Made by a program: the position numbers and the translations under genes. From Nodosilinea sp. E11 (GTDB taxonomy: Bacteria > Cyanobacteriota > Cyanobacteriia > Phormidesmidales > Phormidesmidaceae): a stretch of 64,000 nucleotides of DNA. The stretch is from contig NZ_CP136520.1 in the NCBI RefSeq assembly GCF_032813545.1, positions 2,412,001-2,476,000 on the forward strand, in the 5' to 3' direction. Below the pieces are notes generated by a model. That model was given only the letters and a program-made list of their open reading frames with translations. It ran no database searches and had not been told where the DNA came from. This document shows positions 45,879-55,192 of this stretch, piece by piece (position 1 is the stretch's first letter; each line of letters opens with the position of its first letter).

Positions 45879-47240
45879 ATGCCCCTGCCTATTGTTGCGG
45901 TTATCGGACGCCCAAATGTGGGCAAATCTACCCTAGTGAACCGCCTGGCCGGGGCTCAAGACGCAATTGTCTACGACCAGCCAGGGGTGACCCGCGATCG
46001 CACCTACCAGCCCGCCTTTTGGCGCGATCGCGACTATCTGGTGGTCGATACCGGCGGCCTAGTATTTGACGACGACACCGAGTTTTTGCCCTACATTCGC
46101 GAACAGGCCCAGCTGGCGCTGAGCGAAGCTAGCGCCGCCGTATTCGTGGTCGATGGCAAAACTGGCCCCACCGAATCCGATCGCGAAATTGCCTCCTGGC
46201 TACGGCAGCAGTCGGTGCCGGTGCTGCTGGCCGTCAACAAGTGCGAATCGTTAGACCACGGCCTGGTGCAGGCAGCCCAGTTCTGGGAGCTAGGCCTGGG
46301 CGAACCCTACGCTGTCTCCGGCATTCACGGCAACGGCACTGGGGAAATGCTCGATGCCCTGGTCGAATTTCTGCCCGAAACCGTCGAAGAAGTGGCCGAA
46401 GAAGAAATCAAAGTCGCCATTGTGGGGCGACCTAACGTGGGCAAATCGAGCCTGCTCAACGCCTTTGTGGGTGAAACTCGCGCCATAGTCAGCCCGATCT
46501 CGGGCACCACCCGCGATGCGATCGACATGCAGGTGCAGCACGGCGACAAAACCTACCGCCTGATTGACACCGCCGGCATTCGCAAGAAGAAAAGCGTCGA
46601 GTATGGGCCAGAGTTCTTTGGCATCAACCGCGCCTTTAAGGCGATCCGCCGGGCCGACGTGGTGCTGCTGGTGATCGACGCCCTCGACGGCGTCACTGAG
46701 CAAGACCAAAAGCTGGCGGGTCGCATCGAAGAAGACGGTCGCGCCTGCGTGATTGTCGTCAACAAGTGGGATGCCGTAGAAAAAGATAGCCACACCATCT
46801 ACGACTTTGATCATCAGATCTCAGCCCGACTCAATTTTCTCGACTGGGCCAAACGTATCTTCGTTAGCGCCAAGACGGGGCAGCGAGTACCCAAAATTTT
46901 AGAATTAGTCGATCATGCTGTGGAGCAGCACCGTCGCCGGGTGAGCACCTCAGTGGTCAACGAAGTGCTCGAAGATGCGGTCAAGTGGCACACGCCACCC
47001 ACTACCCGCCAGGGTCGTCAAGGCCGCATTTACTACGGCACTCAGGTAACGGTACGGCCCCCATCGTTTACGCTATTTGTGAATGATCCCCACCTGCTAA
47101 AGGACAACTACCGCCGCTACGTAGAGCGGCAGTTCCGCGAAAACCTGGGCTTTGAGGGCACTCCCATTCGTATTTTCTGGCGGGGCAAGGCCATGCGTGA
47201 CCTAGAGCGCAACAACCCCAACCGGGCCACGAAAGTCTGA
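45879..47240 (+). CDS. der: Ribosome biogenesis GTPase Der (EngA)
   Basis: This 453-residue protein has two tandem GTPase domains. G1 motifs GRPNVGKST (residues 10-17) and GRPNVGKSS (about 184-191), switch [14 protein letters not shown] and NKWD specificity motifs, then a C-terminal KH-like domain (NNPNRATKV end). It acts in 50S assembly. ATG at 45879 follows AAGGCCCAAGTC. It is in one strand with ecfT and trpE, 36 bp before ecfT. Confidence 0.97.
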   Translation: MPLPIVAVIGRPNVGKSTLVNRLAGAQDAIVYDQPGVTRDRTYQPAFWRDRDYLVVDTGGLVFDDDTEFLPYIREQAQLALSEASAAVFVVDGKTGPTESDREIASWLRQQSVPVLLAVNKCESLDHGLVQAAQFWELGLGEPYAVSGIHGNGTGEMLDALVEFLPETVEEVAEEEIKVAIVGRPNVGKSSLLNAFVGETRAIVSPISGTTRDAIDMQVQHGDKTYRLIDTAGIRKKKSVEYGPEFFGINRAFKAIRRADVVLLVIDALDGVTEQDQKLAGRIEEDGRACVIVVNKWDAVEKDSHTIYDFDHQISARLNFLDWAKRIFVSAKTGQRVPKILELVDHAVEQHRRRVSTSVVNEVLEDAVKWHTPPTTRQGRQGRIYYGTQVTVRPPSFTLFVNDPHLLKDNYRRYVERQFRENLGFEGTPIRIFWRGKAMRDLERNNPNRATKV

Positions 47241-47276
47241 GCCCACTCCACATTTAGTCGTCCTTAGCCGATATAA

Positions 47277-48191
47277 ATGGATCTTCTGCGATCGCTCCCG
47301 ATTGGCCTCTACTTAGAACAGCCCATCACCTGGCTGCACCGGATTGATCCCAGGGTCAAGATGGCCTGGCTGATGAGCATTTTGGTCACGCCCATTCTGG
47401 CCAATGCCTATTGGCGATTTGGCCTGGTGGCGCTGCTGGTGCTGCTGACGCTGGTGGGAGGCATTCCCTTTCGGGTGTGGCGGCAGCAGATGGGCTGGCT
47501 GGTGGTGCTGAGCGGCATCGTTATGCTGCTTACCTTCGTCATGCCCGACGGGCTTCAGATCGCCCATACGCCTCGGCTGCCCACTCCCGCCGACATGGCG
47601 ACCTTAGAGGATCCGCCAGAGGTGCTACCAGAACTGCCTCAACCCACGTCATACCGCTACGTGGTGCTCGACTGGGGGCCAATCACCGTGACCCGGCGAT
47701 CGATGGAGCTGGGCATTCGCATTGGCACGCTGCTGTTTACCCTGATCTACGGCACTAACCTCTACCTGCTCACCACCGCCCCTGAAGAAATTACGGTGTC
47801 CCTAGAAGCGCTGATGGCCCCACTGCGGTGGTTTCGCCTGCCCGTGACCGAGATTGCCCTGACGGTCACCCTATCGCTGCGGTTTATTCCGCTGGTGCTG
47901 GAGGAGGTACAGAACCTGGTGCGATCGGTGCAGACCCGCGCCATCAACTGGAAGAAGTTGGGGCTGCGGGGCTCGGCCCAGGTGTGGCTGGCCGTGGTTG
48001 AGCGGCTGCTGCAAAATTTGCTATTGCGGGCAGAGCAGATCGCCGCCGCCATGGAGGTGCGGGGCTTTACCAGCCCCAACGAGCACCGGGTGCGCTGGTA
48101 CCAAATGGTGCTGCGATCGTGGGATTGGTTTGCCTTGGGGCTATTAGCCGTGTTTTGGTGGGCGCGGTGGGTCTGGGGAGGCGAGATTTGA
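47277..48191 (+). CDS. Energy-coupling factor T protein (CbiQ/EcfT type)
   Basis: This 304-residue membrane protein has about five helices. The coupling Ala-Arg-Gly motif lies in LRAEQIAAAMEVRGF, with a preceding VQTRAINW segment. It should bring the ATPases and a substrate-binding S component together for vitamin or metal uptake; neither the ATPase (EcfA) nor an S component is adjacent. It overlaps the start of trpE at TTGA (48188-48191), so the two are translationally coupled. A large periplasmic loop rich in Pro lies at residues 100-140. Confidence 0.88.
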   Translation: MDLLRSLPIGLYLEQPITWLHRIDPRVKMAWLMSILVTPILANAYWRFGLVALLVLLTLVGGIPFRVWRQQMGWLVVLSGIVMLLTFVMPDGLQIAHTPRLPTPADMATLEDPPEVLPELPQPTSYRYVVLDWGPITVTRRSMELGIRIGTLLFTLIYGTNLYLLTTAPEEITVSLEALMAPLRWFRLPVTEIALTVTLSLRFIPLVLEEVQNLVRSVQTRAINWKKLGLRGSAQVWLAVVERLLQNLLLRAEQIAAAMEVRGFTSPNEHRVRWYQMVLRSWDWFALGLLAVFWWARWVWGGEI

Positions 48192-49660
48192 ACTGGTGGG
48201 TGCGATCGCAACCGCTCAAGCACCGCACCGGTAGCGATATCTTTCAAGCCCTCTACGGCGATCGCTTGCAGCAGCCCCCTAGCCTAGCTAATCTAGTGGC
48301 CCTGCTAGAGAGCCCTTGCCCTAGTTCTGCCATGGCTCCCTCTCGCCCTGCCCCCCCCTGGAGCCCTCACGGACGCTACTCGATCTGCGCCGGGCCGCCC
48401 CAGTCGGTAGGGGGGCTTCCCCAGGTGTGGACACCGGGGGTGGGCCATATTTTGCCCATGCTGGCCGAACGGTTAGCCGGGGGCCAACAGATCGCGCTCT
48501 TAGGCGAAGAAGCCGCTGCCGCCGAGCAAACACTGCCCTTTACCGGCGGCTGGCTGGGCTGGCTGGGCTACGACCTCGCCTGGGAAATTGAGCGCCTACC
48601 CACCCTCAAGGACGATCCCCTACCCTTTCCGGTGGCGCTGTGGTATCAGCCCGCGACCTTTGCCGTGCTCGACCACCAAGCCCAGCGGCTGTGGCTGGCG
48701 GCACCGTCTCCAGAAGAGCTAGATGCCATGGCGCACCAGCTCAGTCTGCCTCCGGATAAAAAACCGCCAATGGTAGAACTGGCGGGCGATCCCCGCTCTG
48801 TGACCCTGGGGATGGCAGCGGCAGAGTACCAGCAGGCGGTGCTACGGGCCAAGCAGCACATTGAAGCGGGGGATGTCTTTCAGGTCAATCTTTCCCTCCG
48901 GTTCTCGACGGAAACTACGGCCCATAGTTGGACCCTGTACCGCAACTTGCAGGGCATTAACCCCTCTCCCTTTGCTTGCTATTGGCGCACCCCCTGGGGC
49001 GACGTGATTAGCTGCTCGCCAGAACGGCTCGTTCAGCTCCAGAACGGGCCAGGCGAACCCGATGAGAAGCGCATCGCCCAGACCCGCCCCATCGCCGGTA
49101 CACGCCCTCGGGGAGCAACTCCCCAGCAAGACGCCGAGTTGGCCCAAACCCTGCTGAGCAACCCTAAGGAGCGGGCAGAGCACATCATGCTGGTAGACCT
49201 AGAGCGCAACGACCTGGGCCGGGTGTGTCAGTGGGGTACGGTGCAAGTCGATGAACTGCTGACTGTGGAGTACTACAGCCACGTCATGCACCTAGTGAGC
49301 AATGTGGTGGGAGAGCTGAGGGGCGATCGCTCCGCCATCGACCTGATCCGTGCCACGTTTCCCGGCGGCACGATTACCGGCTGCCCCAAGGTGCGCTGCA
49401 TGGAAATCATCGAAGCCCTAGAGCCAGTGCGCCGCAGCCTGTTCTACGGCTCCTGTGGCTACCTTGACCGGCGCGGCCAGCTAGATTTGAACATTTTGAT
49501 CCGCACCCTGTTGGTTGGGCATACTGAACCAGCATCGGCCAGATCTACGGTGTGGGGGCAGGTGGGAGCAGGCATCGTCGCCGACAGCGACCCTCAGCGA
49601 GAATGGCAAGAGTCCTTACAAAAAGCCCAGGCGCAGCTGCTAGCCCTGGGCTTGGGCTAG
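48188..49660 (+). CDS. trpE: Anthranilate synthase component I-like enzyme
   Basis: This 490-residue chorismate enzyme has the family core QVNLSLRF, IAQTRPIAGTRPRG, MLVDLERNDLGRVC, HVMHLVSNVVGEL, FPGGTITGCPKVRCME and GQVGAGIVADSDP. The PIAGT loop has Ala where PabB enzymes carry the catalytic Lys (PIKGT), so TrpE is likelier than aminodeoxychorismate synthase. The start TTG at 48188 overlaps the ecfT stop (TTGA) and has GGGGAGG just upstream; a longer frame from 48119 would overlap ecfT by 73 bp. A glutamine amidotransferase partner is not in the window. Confidence 0.87.
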   Translation: MNWWVRSQPLKHRTGSDIFQALYGDRLQQPPSLANLVALLESPCPSSAMAPSRPAPPWSPHGRYSICAGPPQSVGGLPQVWTPGVGHILPMLAERLAGGQQIALLGEEAAAAEQTLPFTGGWLGWLGYDLAWEIERLPTLKDDPLPFPVALWYQPATFAVLDHQAQRLWLAAPSPEELDAMAHQLSLPPDKKPPMVELAGDPRSVTLGMAAAEYQQAVLRAKQHIEAGDVFQVNLSLRFSTETTAHSWTLYRNLQGINPSPFACYWRTPWGDVISCSPERLVQLQNGPGEPDEKRIAQTRPIAGTRPRGATPQQDAELAQTLLSNPKERAEHIMLVDLERNDLGRVCQWGTVQVDELLTVEYYSHVMHLVSNVVGELRGDRSAIDLIRATFPGGTITGCPKVRCMEIIEALEPVRRSLFYGSCGYLDRRGQLDLNILIRTLLVGHTEPASARSTVWGQVGAGIVADSDPQREWQESLQKAQAQLLALGLG

Positions 49661-49798
49661 CCAGGCAATTAGGCGCAATTCAATGCATCTAACCGGCTGA
49701 ATGCATGAAGATTACCCAGCAGGATCTAGAATGCATGTGGCGAATTGAACGGACGTAACTATTATCCTGTCGTACGACGCACCCTTTTCCCTACCTGA

Positions 49799-50071
49799 AT
49801 GAGCACAGAAACCTATCTCAATCATCCCAATTTTGGCCTGCTCTTCAGAGTATGCATGGTGGACGACGGGCAAGAGCTGTTTGCAACGCTATATGCCCAG
49901 CGGCTGTTTTTTCTGGTAACCAACTCCCCCACGGAGGGGTTGGAGTTTCAGCCCCTCGGTCGCAGCAACGCCCGCCTGCTGCTCGAAAGCCGCCTGCGGA
50001 TTTTGCGGCGGGCTGGCCAGCAGGCCGACTATGATCGCCTCCAGCACACCTATAAGCAAACCTTTCAATGA
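49799..50071 (+). CDS. pipX: PipX, co-activator of NtcA and PII partner
   Basis: This 90-residue protein matches PipX. It has a Tudor-like N-terminal domain (ETYLNHPNFGLLFRVCMV, then LYAQRLFFLVT) and a C-terminal helical part (SRLRILRRAGQQADYDRL). PipX binds PII at low 2-oxoglutarate and NtcA at high 2-oxoglutarate. Its stop overlaps the start of pipY by 4 bp (ATGA). In this window it lies 3 kb from the Nit1C genes that carry exact NtcA sites. Confidence 0.96.
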   Translation: MSTETYLNHPNFGLLFRVCMVDDGQELFATLYAQRLFFLVTNSPTEGLEFQPLGRSNARLLLESRLRILRRAGQQADYDRLQHTYKQTFQ

Positions 50072-50754
50072 CCGCTGCCCCCAGCGCCCTGCCAGAGCAA
50101 TTTGACGCTATTCGTCAGGGCATTCCCCCCACGGTAACGTTGATTGCAGTAACCAAGTTTCTGCCAGTAGAGACCATTCGAGCGGCCTACGAACGGGGGG
50201 TGAGACACTTTGGCGAAAGTCGGGTGCAGGAGGCGATCGCCAAACAGACCGAACTCAGCGACCTACCCGACATTACCTGGCACCTGATTGGCCACTTGCA
50301 AACCAACAAAGCCCGCAAGGCCGTTGAGCATTTTGACTGGATTCACTCCGTTGACAGCCTGAAGCTAGCCGAACGTCTCGATCAAGCCGCTATGGAGGTG
50401 GAGAAAGTCCCCCAGTGCTGTCTCCAAGTAAAACTGGTGCCCGACCCGCCAAAATACGGCCTCGATGCCACCGCCCTCACGCCTCTCTTACCCCAATTTG
50501 ACCAGTTGGCCCACCTCAACATTCGCGGCCTGATGACCATTCCTCCCCAGGGAGCCGAGCCAGCCGTAGTGCGCGAGGCGTTTACAGGGGCCAAGGCTTT
50601 GGCTACCACCATCAACCAGAGCGGCTTTCATCGCTTGCACATTGATCAGCTTTCCCTGGGGATGTCTGGAGACTATGGAGAGGCGATCGCCTGCGGATCG
50701 ACGATGGTGCGGCTGGGTACCGCTCTGTTTGGCCCGCGCCCCCTATCGCCTTAA
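50068..50754 (+). CDS. pipY: PipY, YggS-family PLP homeostasis protein
   Basis: This 228-residue protein of the YggS/PLPBP fold binds pyridoxal phosphate and balances B6 and amino acids. Visible are TLIAVTKFLPVETIRAAYER with the PLP Lys, HFGESRVQEA, WHLIGHLQTNKARKAVE and the phosphate-binding LSLGMSGDYGEAIACGSTMV. It overlaps pipX by 4 bp; the pipX-pipY pair is conserved in cyanobacteria. Length is normal. Confidence 0.95.
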   Translation: MTAAPSALPEQFDAIRQGIPPTVTLIAVTKFLPVETIRAAYERGVRHFGESRVQEAIAKQTELSDLPDITWHLIGHLQTNKARKAVEHFDWIHSVDSLKLAERLDQAAMEVEKVPQCCLQVKLVPDPPKYGLDATALTPLLPQFDQLAHLNIRGLMTIPPQGAEPAVVREAFTGAKALATTINQSGFHRLHIDQLSLGMSGDYGEAIACGSTMVRLGTALFGPRPLSP

Positions 50755-51351
50755 CCCCAGCCAGGGCAGAATCGAGCCATTTCTCGCCGGGGTTACTAAT
50801 TCAAACCTAGAATCTCAGTGGCCTTGGTCAAGGGGGTAAGACAATAATCCCACCGTTAACCCCGATCGATCCCTTAACTAGAATTTATATTTAGCCATAG
50901 AATCAAACCGTTCTCAGGGTTCTTTAACTAATTGTGAATCAACCCTTCCATTTTTAGATTTCGTGTATACTGTTGACTCAATATTCTGTCTACAGGATAT
51001 TTAAGTCCTGCCCAAGCAAGGCTCTGGAGTTTTTTGGTGGTAATCTTCAGACTTCAACCCTAACTTGACAGGGCACAGCCACCTAGGCCTGCTTTAGCTC
51101 AGCGAGCAACGCTTCATTTCGATGACGTTTGACCACTGGGTTTGCAATTCAGGTTTAGGCCAGCAGCAGCCTTCCGCAGGGTCTTTGTTACCCCATTCCC
51201 CAAGCTAGCCCGATTAATTTTCACAACAGCCGTTGCAAATGGAAATTTGGCGCTATCATGGCCCTCGGATAACCGGAATCATATAGCCCCCCAACTAGTT
51301 AACAGCTAGGGGTTGGCCCACCTGAGTGATAGTCATCGTGGAGTGTAAGTT
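50755..51351 (+). promoter_or_regulatory. Long leader and promoter region before sepF
   Basis: About 600 bases without a gene. A good sigma-70-type promoter is TTGACT at 50973-50978, then 17 bases, then GATATT at 50996-51001; it would leave a 5' leader of about 340 nt before sepF. The leader includes partial hairpins (CCCCCAACTAG ... CTAGGGG near 51287-51313). No known riboswitch is recognised. Confidence 0.5.
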
Positions 51352-51951
51352 GTGAGCAACATGTTTTCTAAACTGCGGGACTTCGTCGGCCTAAACGACC
51401 CAGCAGACTATGACTACGAATACGAAGAAATGGATGGAGAGGAGTACCAAAACCTCTACCAGGAAGAGAATACCCAGCCCATTGTGCAGCCCCAGCCCGA
51501 AGAAGTGCGGCGAGCTCGTCCCCGTCGCGAACGTATGATGCCCACTGATGCAGGAATGACCCCGATGGCCAGCAACGTAATTGGTATGCCTGGTGCCATG
51601 AACGGCACCTCCGAAGTGGTGGTGATGGAGCCTCGCTCCTTCGAAGAGATGCCCCAAGCCATTCAGGCCCTGCGCGAGCGCAAGTCGGTCGTTCTCAATC
51701 TCACCATCATGGACCCCGACCAGGCTCAACGCGCCGTCGACTTCGTGGCGGGCGGCACCTATGCTATCGACGGGCACCAAGAGCGCATTGGCGAGAGCAT
51801 CTTCCTGTTTACCCCCAACTGCGTACAGGTGAGCACCCCCACCGAGTACGAAGAAGAAGTCTTTATGGGTCAGTCCCAGGGTATGCCCATGGCTGGCCAA
51901 ATGCCCCCTGCACCCACCTGGGGCGCAGAGCCTATGGTTCGCATGGCCTAG
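51352..51951 (+). CDS. sepF: Cell division protein SepF
   Basis: This 199-residue protein tethers FtsZ to the membrane and bends protofilaments. N-terminal residues [20 protein letters not shown] form the amphipathic membrane-binding helix and acidic linker. The C-terminal SepF core has [40 protein letters not shown] and [18 protein letters not shown]. Cyanobacteria also call it Cdv2. Start GTG at 51352 has GGAG upstream; ATG at 51361 is the alternative. It continues the pipX-pipY-sepF-proC gene order. Confidence 0.95.
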   Translation: MSNMFSKLRDFVGLNDPADYDYEYEEMDGEEYQNLYQEENTQPIVQPQPEEVRRARPRRERMMPTDAGMTPMASNVIGMPGAMNGTSEVVVMEPRSFEEMPQAIQALRERKSVVLNLTIMDPDQAQRAVDFVAGGTYAIDGHQERIGESIFLFTPNCVQVSTPTEYEEEVFMGQSQGMPMAGQMPPAPTWGAEPMVRMA

Positions 51952-51986
51952 GCGCTGTTCACGCTTGCTAATCCGCGACTATCACT

Positions 51987-52009
51987 GCCCCTGGTCTAGT
52001 ACCGGGGGC
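51987..52009. other. Hairpin between sepF and proC
   Basis: GCCCC-T-GGT and ACC-G-GGGGC fold around CTAGT. No T-run follows; it may be a transcript-stability structure. Confidence 0.35.
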
Positions 52010-52070
52010 TACCTTAGGTTATTGTCTTCACTAGCGATCGCAAACGGTTGAGACGTCGGTGAGGATGGTT

Positions 52071-52883
52071 ATGTCTAACGAAAAATTTGGGGTTATCGGT
52101 GGCGGGATGATGGGAGAAGCTCTCATCGCCCGCCTTCTTGATCAGGGCGTTTTTGCCCCTGACAATGTTCTGGTGAGCGATCCCCAAGCGGCCCGGCGCG
52201 AGGTTTTGCACCACACCTACGGCGTGCAGACCACCGCTGAGAACCAGGCCGTGATCGACGGTGCTGAGACCGTTTTATTGGCGATCAAGCCCCAAATGCT
52301 GGCCACCGTAGCCGGGCCGTTGCAGCACCCTAGCGGTCAGCCACCGTCCCTGCTGCTGTCGATTTTGGCGGGGGTCGATCTAGCTCGACTTGCGCAAGAA
52401 TTTCCTGGCTGGGCTGTGGTGCGGGCGATGCCCAACACGCCTGCCACGGTGGGGGCCGGGGTGACGGCGCTGGCGGCGGCAGATGGGGTAAGTGAAGATC
52501 AGCGATCGCAGGCCCGCACCATCTTTGGCAGCGTGGGCACCGTAGTGGAGGTGCCCGAGTATCAAATGGACGCGGTGACAGCGCTCTCTGGCTCGGGACC
52601 AGGCTATCTGGCCCTGGTGGTAGAGGCCCTGGCCGATGGCGGGGTAGCGGTGGGGCTACCCAGGGCGATCGCCCTGGAACTGGCGATCGCCACCGTGCGC
52701 GGCACCGGCGAACTGCTGCACCAGGGCGACCTGCACCCGGCTGTGCTCAAAGACCGCGTTACCAGCCCCGGCGGCACCACGATTGCAGGCATTGGGGCGC
52801 TAGAGGCAGGGGGACTGCGATCGGCCCTGATGCAGGCGGTGCGGGCGGCCTACCTGCGGTCTAAGGAACTGGGTCAGTCCTGA
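52071..52883 (+). CDS. proC: Pyrroline-5-carboxylate reductase
   Basis: This 270-residue enzyme reduces pyrroline-5-carboxylate to proline with NADPH. The N-terminal GVIGGGMMGEALIARL is the dinucleotide motif. AMPNTPATVGAGVTAL and ALSGSGPGYLALVVEALADG are the family core, and the C-terminal VTSPGGTTIAGIGALEAGG is the substrate loop. Start ATG at 52071 has GAGG 6 bases upstream, better than the GTG at 52059. It ends the pipX-pipY-sepF-proC run on the same strand. Confidence 0.96.
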   Translation: MSNEKFGVIGGGMMGEALIARLLDQGVFAPDNVLVSDPQAARREVLHHTYGVQTTAENQAVIDGAETVLLAIKPQMLATVAGPLQHPSGQPPSLLLSILAGVDLARLAQEFPGWAVVRAMPNTPATVGAGVTALAAADGVSEDQRSQARTIFGSVGTVVEVPEYQMDAVTALSGSGPGYLALVVEALADGGVAVGLPRAIALELAIATVRGTGELLHQGDLHPAVLKDRVTSPGGTTIAGIGALEAGGLRSALMQAVRAAYLRSKELGQS

Positions 52884-52942
52884 TCCAGCTTCAGGCGATG
52901 CCAGCCTACAATTGAAGGGTCTGAGAGCGGATTTCGACCATA

Positions 52943-53179
52943 ATGCCCACGTTACTTCGCGTTGGCCCTTACCGTTTTTTCTGCTACGCAGGCGATCGCG
53001 ATGAGCCAGCCCATGTTCATATTGAGCGTGACAGCAGTGAAGCCAAGTTTTGGCTGACTCCAGTCAGACTCCAGTTCAACAAGGGGTTTTCGTCTAACGA
53101 GATCAACCGTCTTCAGAGGTTGACCGAGGACAATCAGCAGCAGTTATTGGAGGCTTGGCATGACTTCTTCAATGGTTGA
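52943..53179 (+). CDS. DUF4160 family protein
   Basis: This 78-residue protein matches DUF4160 (LRVGPYRFFCYAGDRDEPAH, then HIERDSSEAKFWL, then EINRLQRLTEDNQQQLLEAW). In many bacteria DUF4160 sits next to DUF2442, and the pair behaves like a mobile toxin-antitoxin-like module; this has been proposed, not shown for this member. The start ATG at 52943 has a weak upstream site. The next gene starts 20 bp before its end. Confidence 0.83.
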   Translation: MPTLLRVGPYRFFCYAGDRDEPAHVHIERDSSEAKFWLTPVRLQFNKGFSSNEINRLQRLTEDNQQQLLEAWHDFFNG

Positions 53180-53477
53180 AATCCTCAATATCCCCGAAAT
53201 TCAGCAGGTTTCTATTTCTGCCGACCTGCTTACAGTCGAGCTGTCTGATGGGCGCGTTATCGCCGTACCGCTGGCTTGGTATCCTCGACTACTCCATGGC
53301 ACCTCGGCAGAACGAGACAACTGGCGATTAACCGGTGGTCAAGCAGGCATTCACTGGCCAGAATTGGATGAAGACATCAGCTTGAAGAATATTTTACTGG
53401 GGCAACCTTCGGGAGAAAGTCAAACCTCGCTGCAGCGGTGGCTCGACAACCGAAACCCCCAAGCGAAAAGCTCGTAG
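53160..53477 (+). CDS. DUF2442 family protein
   Basis: This 105-residue protein has the DUF2442 core with LTVELSDGRVIAVPLAWYPRL, RLTGGQAGIHWPELDEDIS and LKNILLG, then a basic C-terminal tail. It overlaps DUF4160 by 20 bp. The family is small, with a beta-rich fold; a role as antitoxin to DUF4160 has been suggested by association. Start ATG at 53160; M5 at 53172 is also plausible. Confidence 0.83.
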   Translation: MTSSMVEILNIPEIQQVSISADLLTVELSDGRVIAVPLAWYPRLLHGTSAERDNWRLTGGQAGIHWPELDEDISLKNILLGQPSGESQTSLQRWLDNRNPQAKSS

Positions 53478-53569
53478 CGGCCACAGCCGCCAAGCAGTCA
53501 ACTCCCTGGCTCATAGCAAAAGTCTGCTTTAGCGTACTGATAATGAAAACGCACCACTCCAAAGATTTT

Positions 53570-54850
53570 CTAAGACCCGATCGCCACTTCATTGACGGTC
53601 TGTGGTGCCCTGGGATAACTGCCCCTAGCTCGGGTAGCCACCTGCTCAGCTAAATACTCGGCGTCGCGGGCAATGCCTGAGAACCGGGCCGACCCCCAGG
53701 TGTAGAGCCAGGGCAGACCGAGGAAATACAGCCCCGGTACGGTAGTGACGCCCCGGCGGTGGCCAGGGTAGCCCTGACCATCGAATACAGGCAGATGAAT
53801 CCAGCTAAAGTCGAGGCCATAGCCGATACACCAAATCACCGCAGTAATGTTGGCTGCTCGGTAATCAATACCGGTCTCAGCGATCTCCGGCTCCCACACG
53901 GGACGGTAGGGCGGGTCGATAGGCGCATCGATGTTGTTTTTCTCGATGTAGGTGTCGATGGTGCGCTTAATGCTTTCGGCCACAGCGTCGGCTTTGTCGA
54001 GATTTTCTTTTAGGTCATTGCTAAACGCTAGCTGAGTGCCCTGGATATCCATCAGCCGCCCGTGTAGCCCCATGCCCTGAAGGGCAAAGTGGCGCAGGTC
54101 AATTTCGCGCCCGCCGCCACGCCCGGTGACGTAGTGGTTGGTTTTGTGGCGAACGGTGTCTTTTTGCGGGTGGTCGTCGATCGCCAGGTCGTAGTAGCCC
54201 ATCTGGTCAAGCCATTCGACCACATCTTTGCCCCGGTAGCGGCGGGGCGATCGCGGCGCACCCCCCACGCACAAATGCACCTTTCGCCCCGCCAGGTGAA
54301 GATCTTCGGCAATTTGGCAGCCCGACTGCCCCGTGCCCACCACGAGCACAGCACCAGGCGGTAACAATTCTGGATTGCGGTATTCAGCAGAATGAATCTG
54401 CACCACGTCGGGGGCCAGCCGCTCGGCCAATCGGGGAATTTTTGGCGTATGGTAGCCGCCCGTAGCCACTACCACCTGGTCGGCAGTAAAAGTGCCCTCG
54501 ATGGTCAGCACCTCAAACCCGCTCCCTGCTTGCCCTCTCACCCGCTGCACCTGAACCCCGGTTTTGATTGGCGGATTAAAGTGACTGGCGTAGCGCTCAA
54601 TGTATTCCACAATGGCATCGCGGCCCATGAACCCCTCAGGGTCATCGTCAGGGTAGGGAAAACCGGGGAGCTGGCACTGCCAGTTGGGGGTGACCAAACA
54701 GAACGAATCCCACCGTTTGGTGCGCCAGGAGTGGGCGATCTGATGTTGCTCAAACACGATGTGGTCGATGCCTAGGCGACTCAGACAGTAGCTGATCGAC
54801 AGCCCCGCCTGGCCACCGCCGATCACAATTACGCCATAGTGCATAGCCAT
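53570..54850 (-). CDS. Nit1C flavin-dependent oxidoreductase (MSMEG_0569-like)
   Basis: This 426-residue FAD/NAD(P)-binding monooxygenase-like protein has the FAD motif GGGQAG (11-16) and the NADPH motif GTGQSG (172-177). The sequence matches the flavoprotein that accompanies Nit1C nitrilases (MSMEG_0569 family). It may oxidise the nitrile or amine substrate of the pathway; the reaction is unknown. It reads away from the other six cluster genes, with the intergenic region holding an NtcA-activated promoter that reads into this gene (54975-54934). First ATG at 54848-54850; ATG two codons later is possible. Confidence 0.9.
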   Translation of the reverse strand: MAMHYGVIVIGGGQAGLSISYCLSRLGIDHIVFEQHQIAHSWRTKRWDSFCLVTPNWQCQLPGFPYPDDDPEGFMGRDAIVEYIERYASHFNPPIKTGVQVQRVRGQAGSGFEVLTIEGTFTADQVVVATGGYHTPKIPRLAERLAPDVVQIHSAEYRNPELLPPGAVLVVGTGQSGCQIAEDLHLAGRKVHLCVGGAPRSPRRYRGKDVVEWLDQMGYYDLAIDDHPQKDTVRHKTNHYVTGRGGGREIDLRHFALQGMGLHGRLMDIQGTQLAFSNDLKENLDKADAVAESIKRTIDTYIEKNNIDAPIDPPYRPVWEPEIAETGIDYRAANITAVIWCIGYGLDFSWIHLPVFDGQGYPGHRRGVTTVPGLYFLGLPWLYTWGSARFSGIARDAEYLAEQVATRARGSYPRAPQTVNEVAIGS

Positions 54851-54933
54851 AGCTGATACCCAGTTTTACGTTTTGGAATGCGGATTCTTGATGGCAAGTC
54901 TGGAAGAAACGCTTTCCATTGCCTTGTTTTTGT

Positions 54934-54975
54934 ACCCTAGGCCCTTGCCCAGAGGATGCTTGTAACCTCGGCTAC
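54934..54975 (-). promoter_or_regulatory. NtcA-activated promoter for the Nit1C flavoprotein gene
   Basis: Read on the minus strand, GTA-GCCGAGGT-TAC (54975-54962) matches GTA-N8-TAC. Exactly 22 bases later is TAGGGT (54939-54934), matching the -10 pattern TAN3T. That is the complete canonical class of NtcA-activated promoter. The predicted transcript start near 54927 gives a leader of about 77 nt before the ATG at 54850. Confidence 0.8.
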
Positions 54976-55192
54976 CGAAAGTCTTGATCTAGCGTTAGTG
55001 GCAGGGAAGGGGAATGCAATTCTCCTTCGGAGAGGCTGCACCAACGCACCTTTACTGCATTTCTATAGCCTCGATCCAGGTAAATCTAAGCTCTACCCCT
55101 ATCGAAAGTGATAGGGGTGGTCACAATCAAGCGAGGTTAATCGCATTCCTCTTGCCCCTGCCCCTGTTGATTAGAGCAGTACTCCAAGGTTT

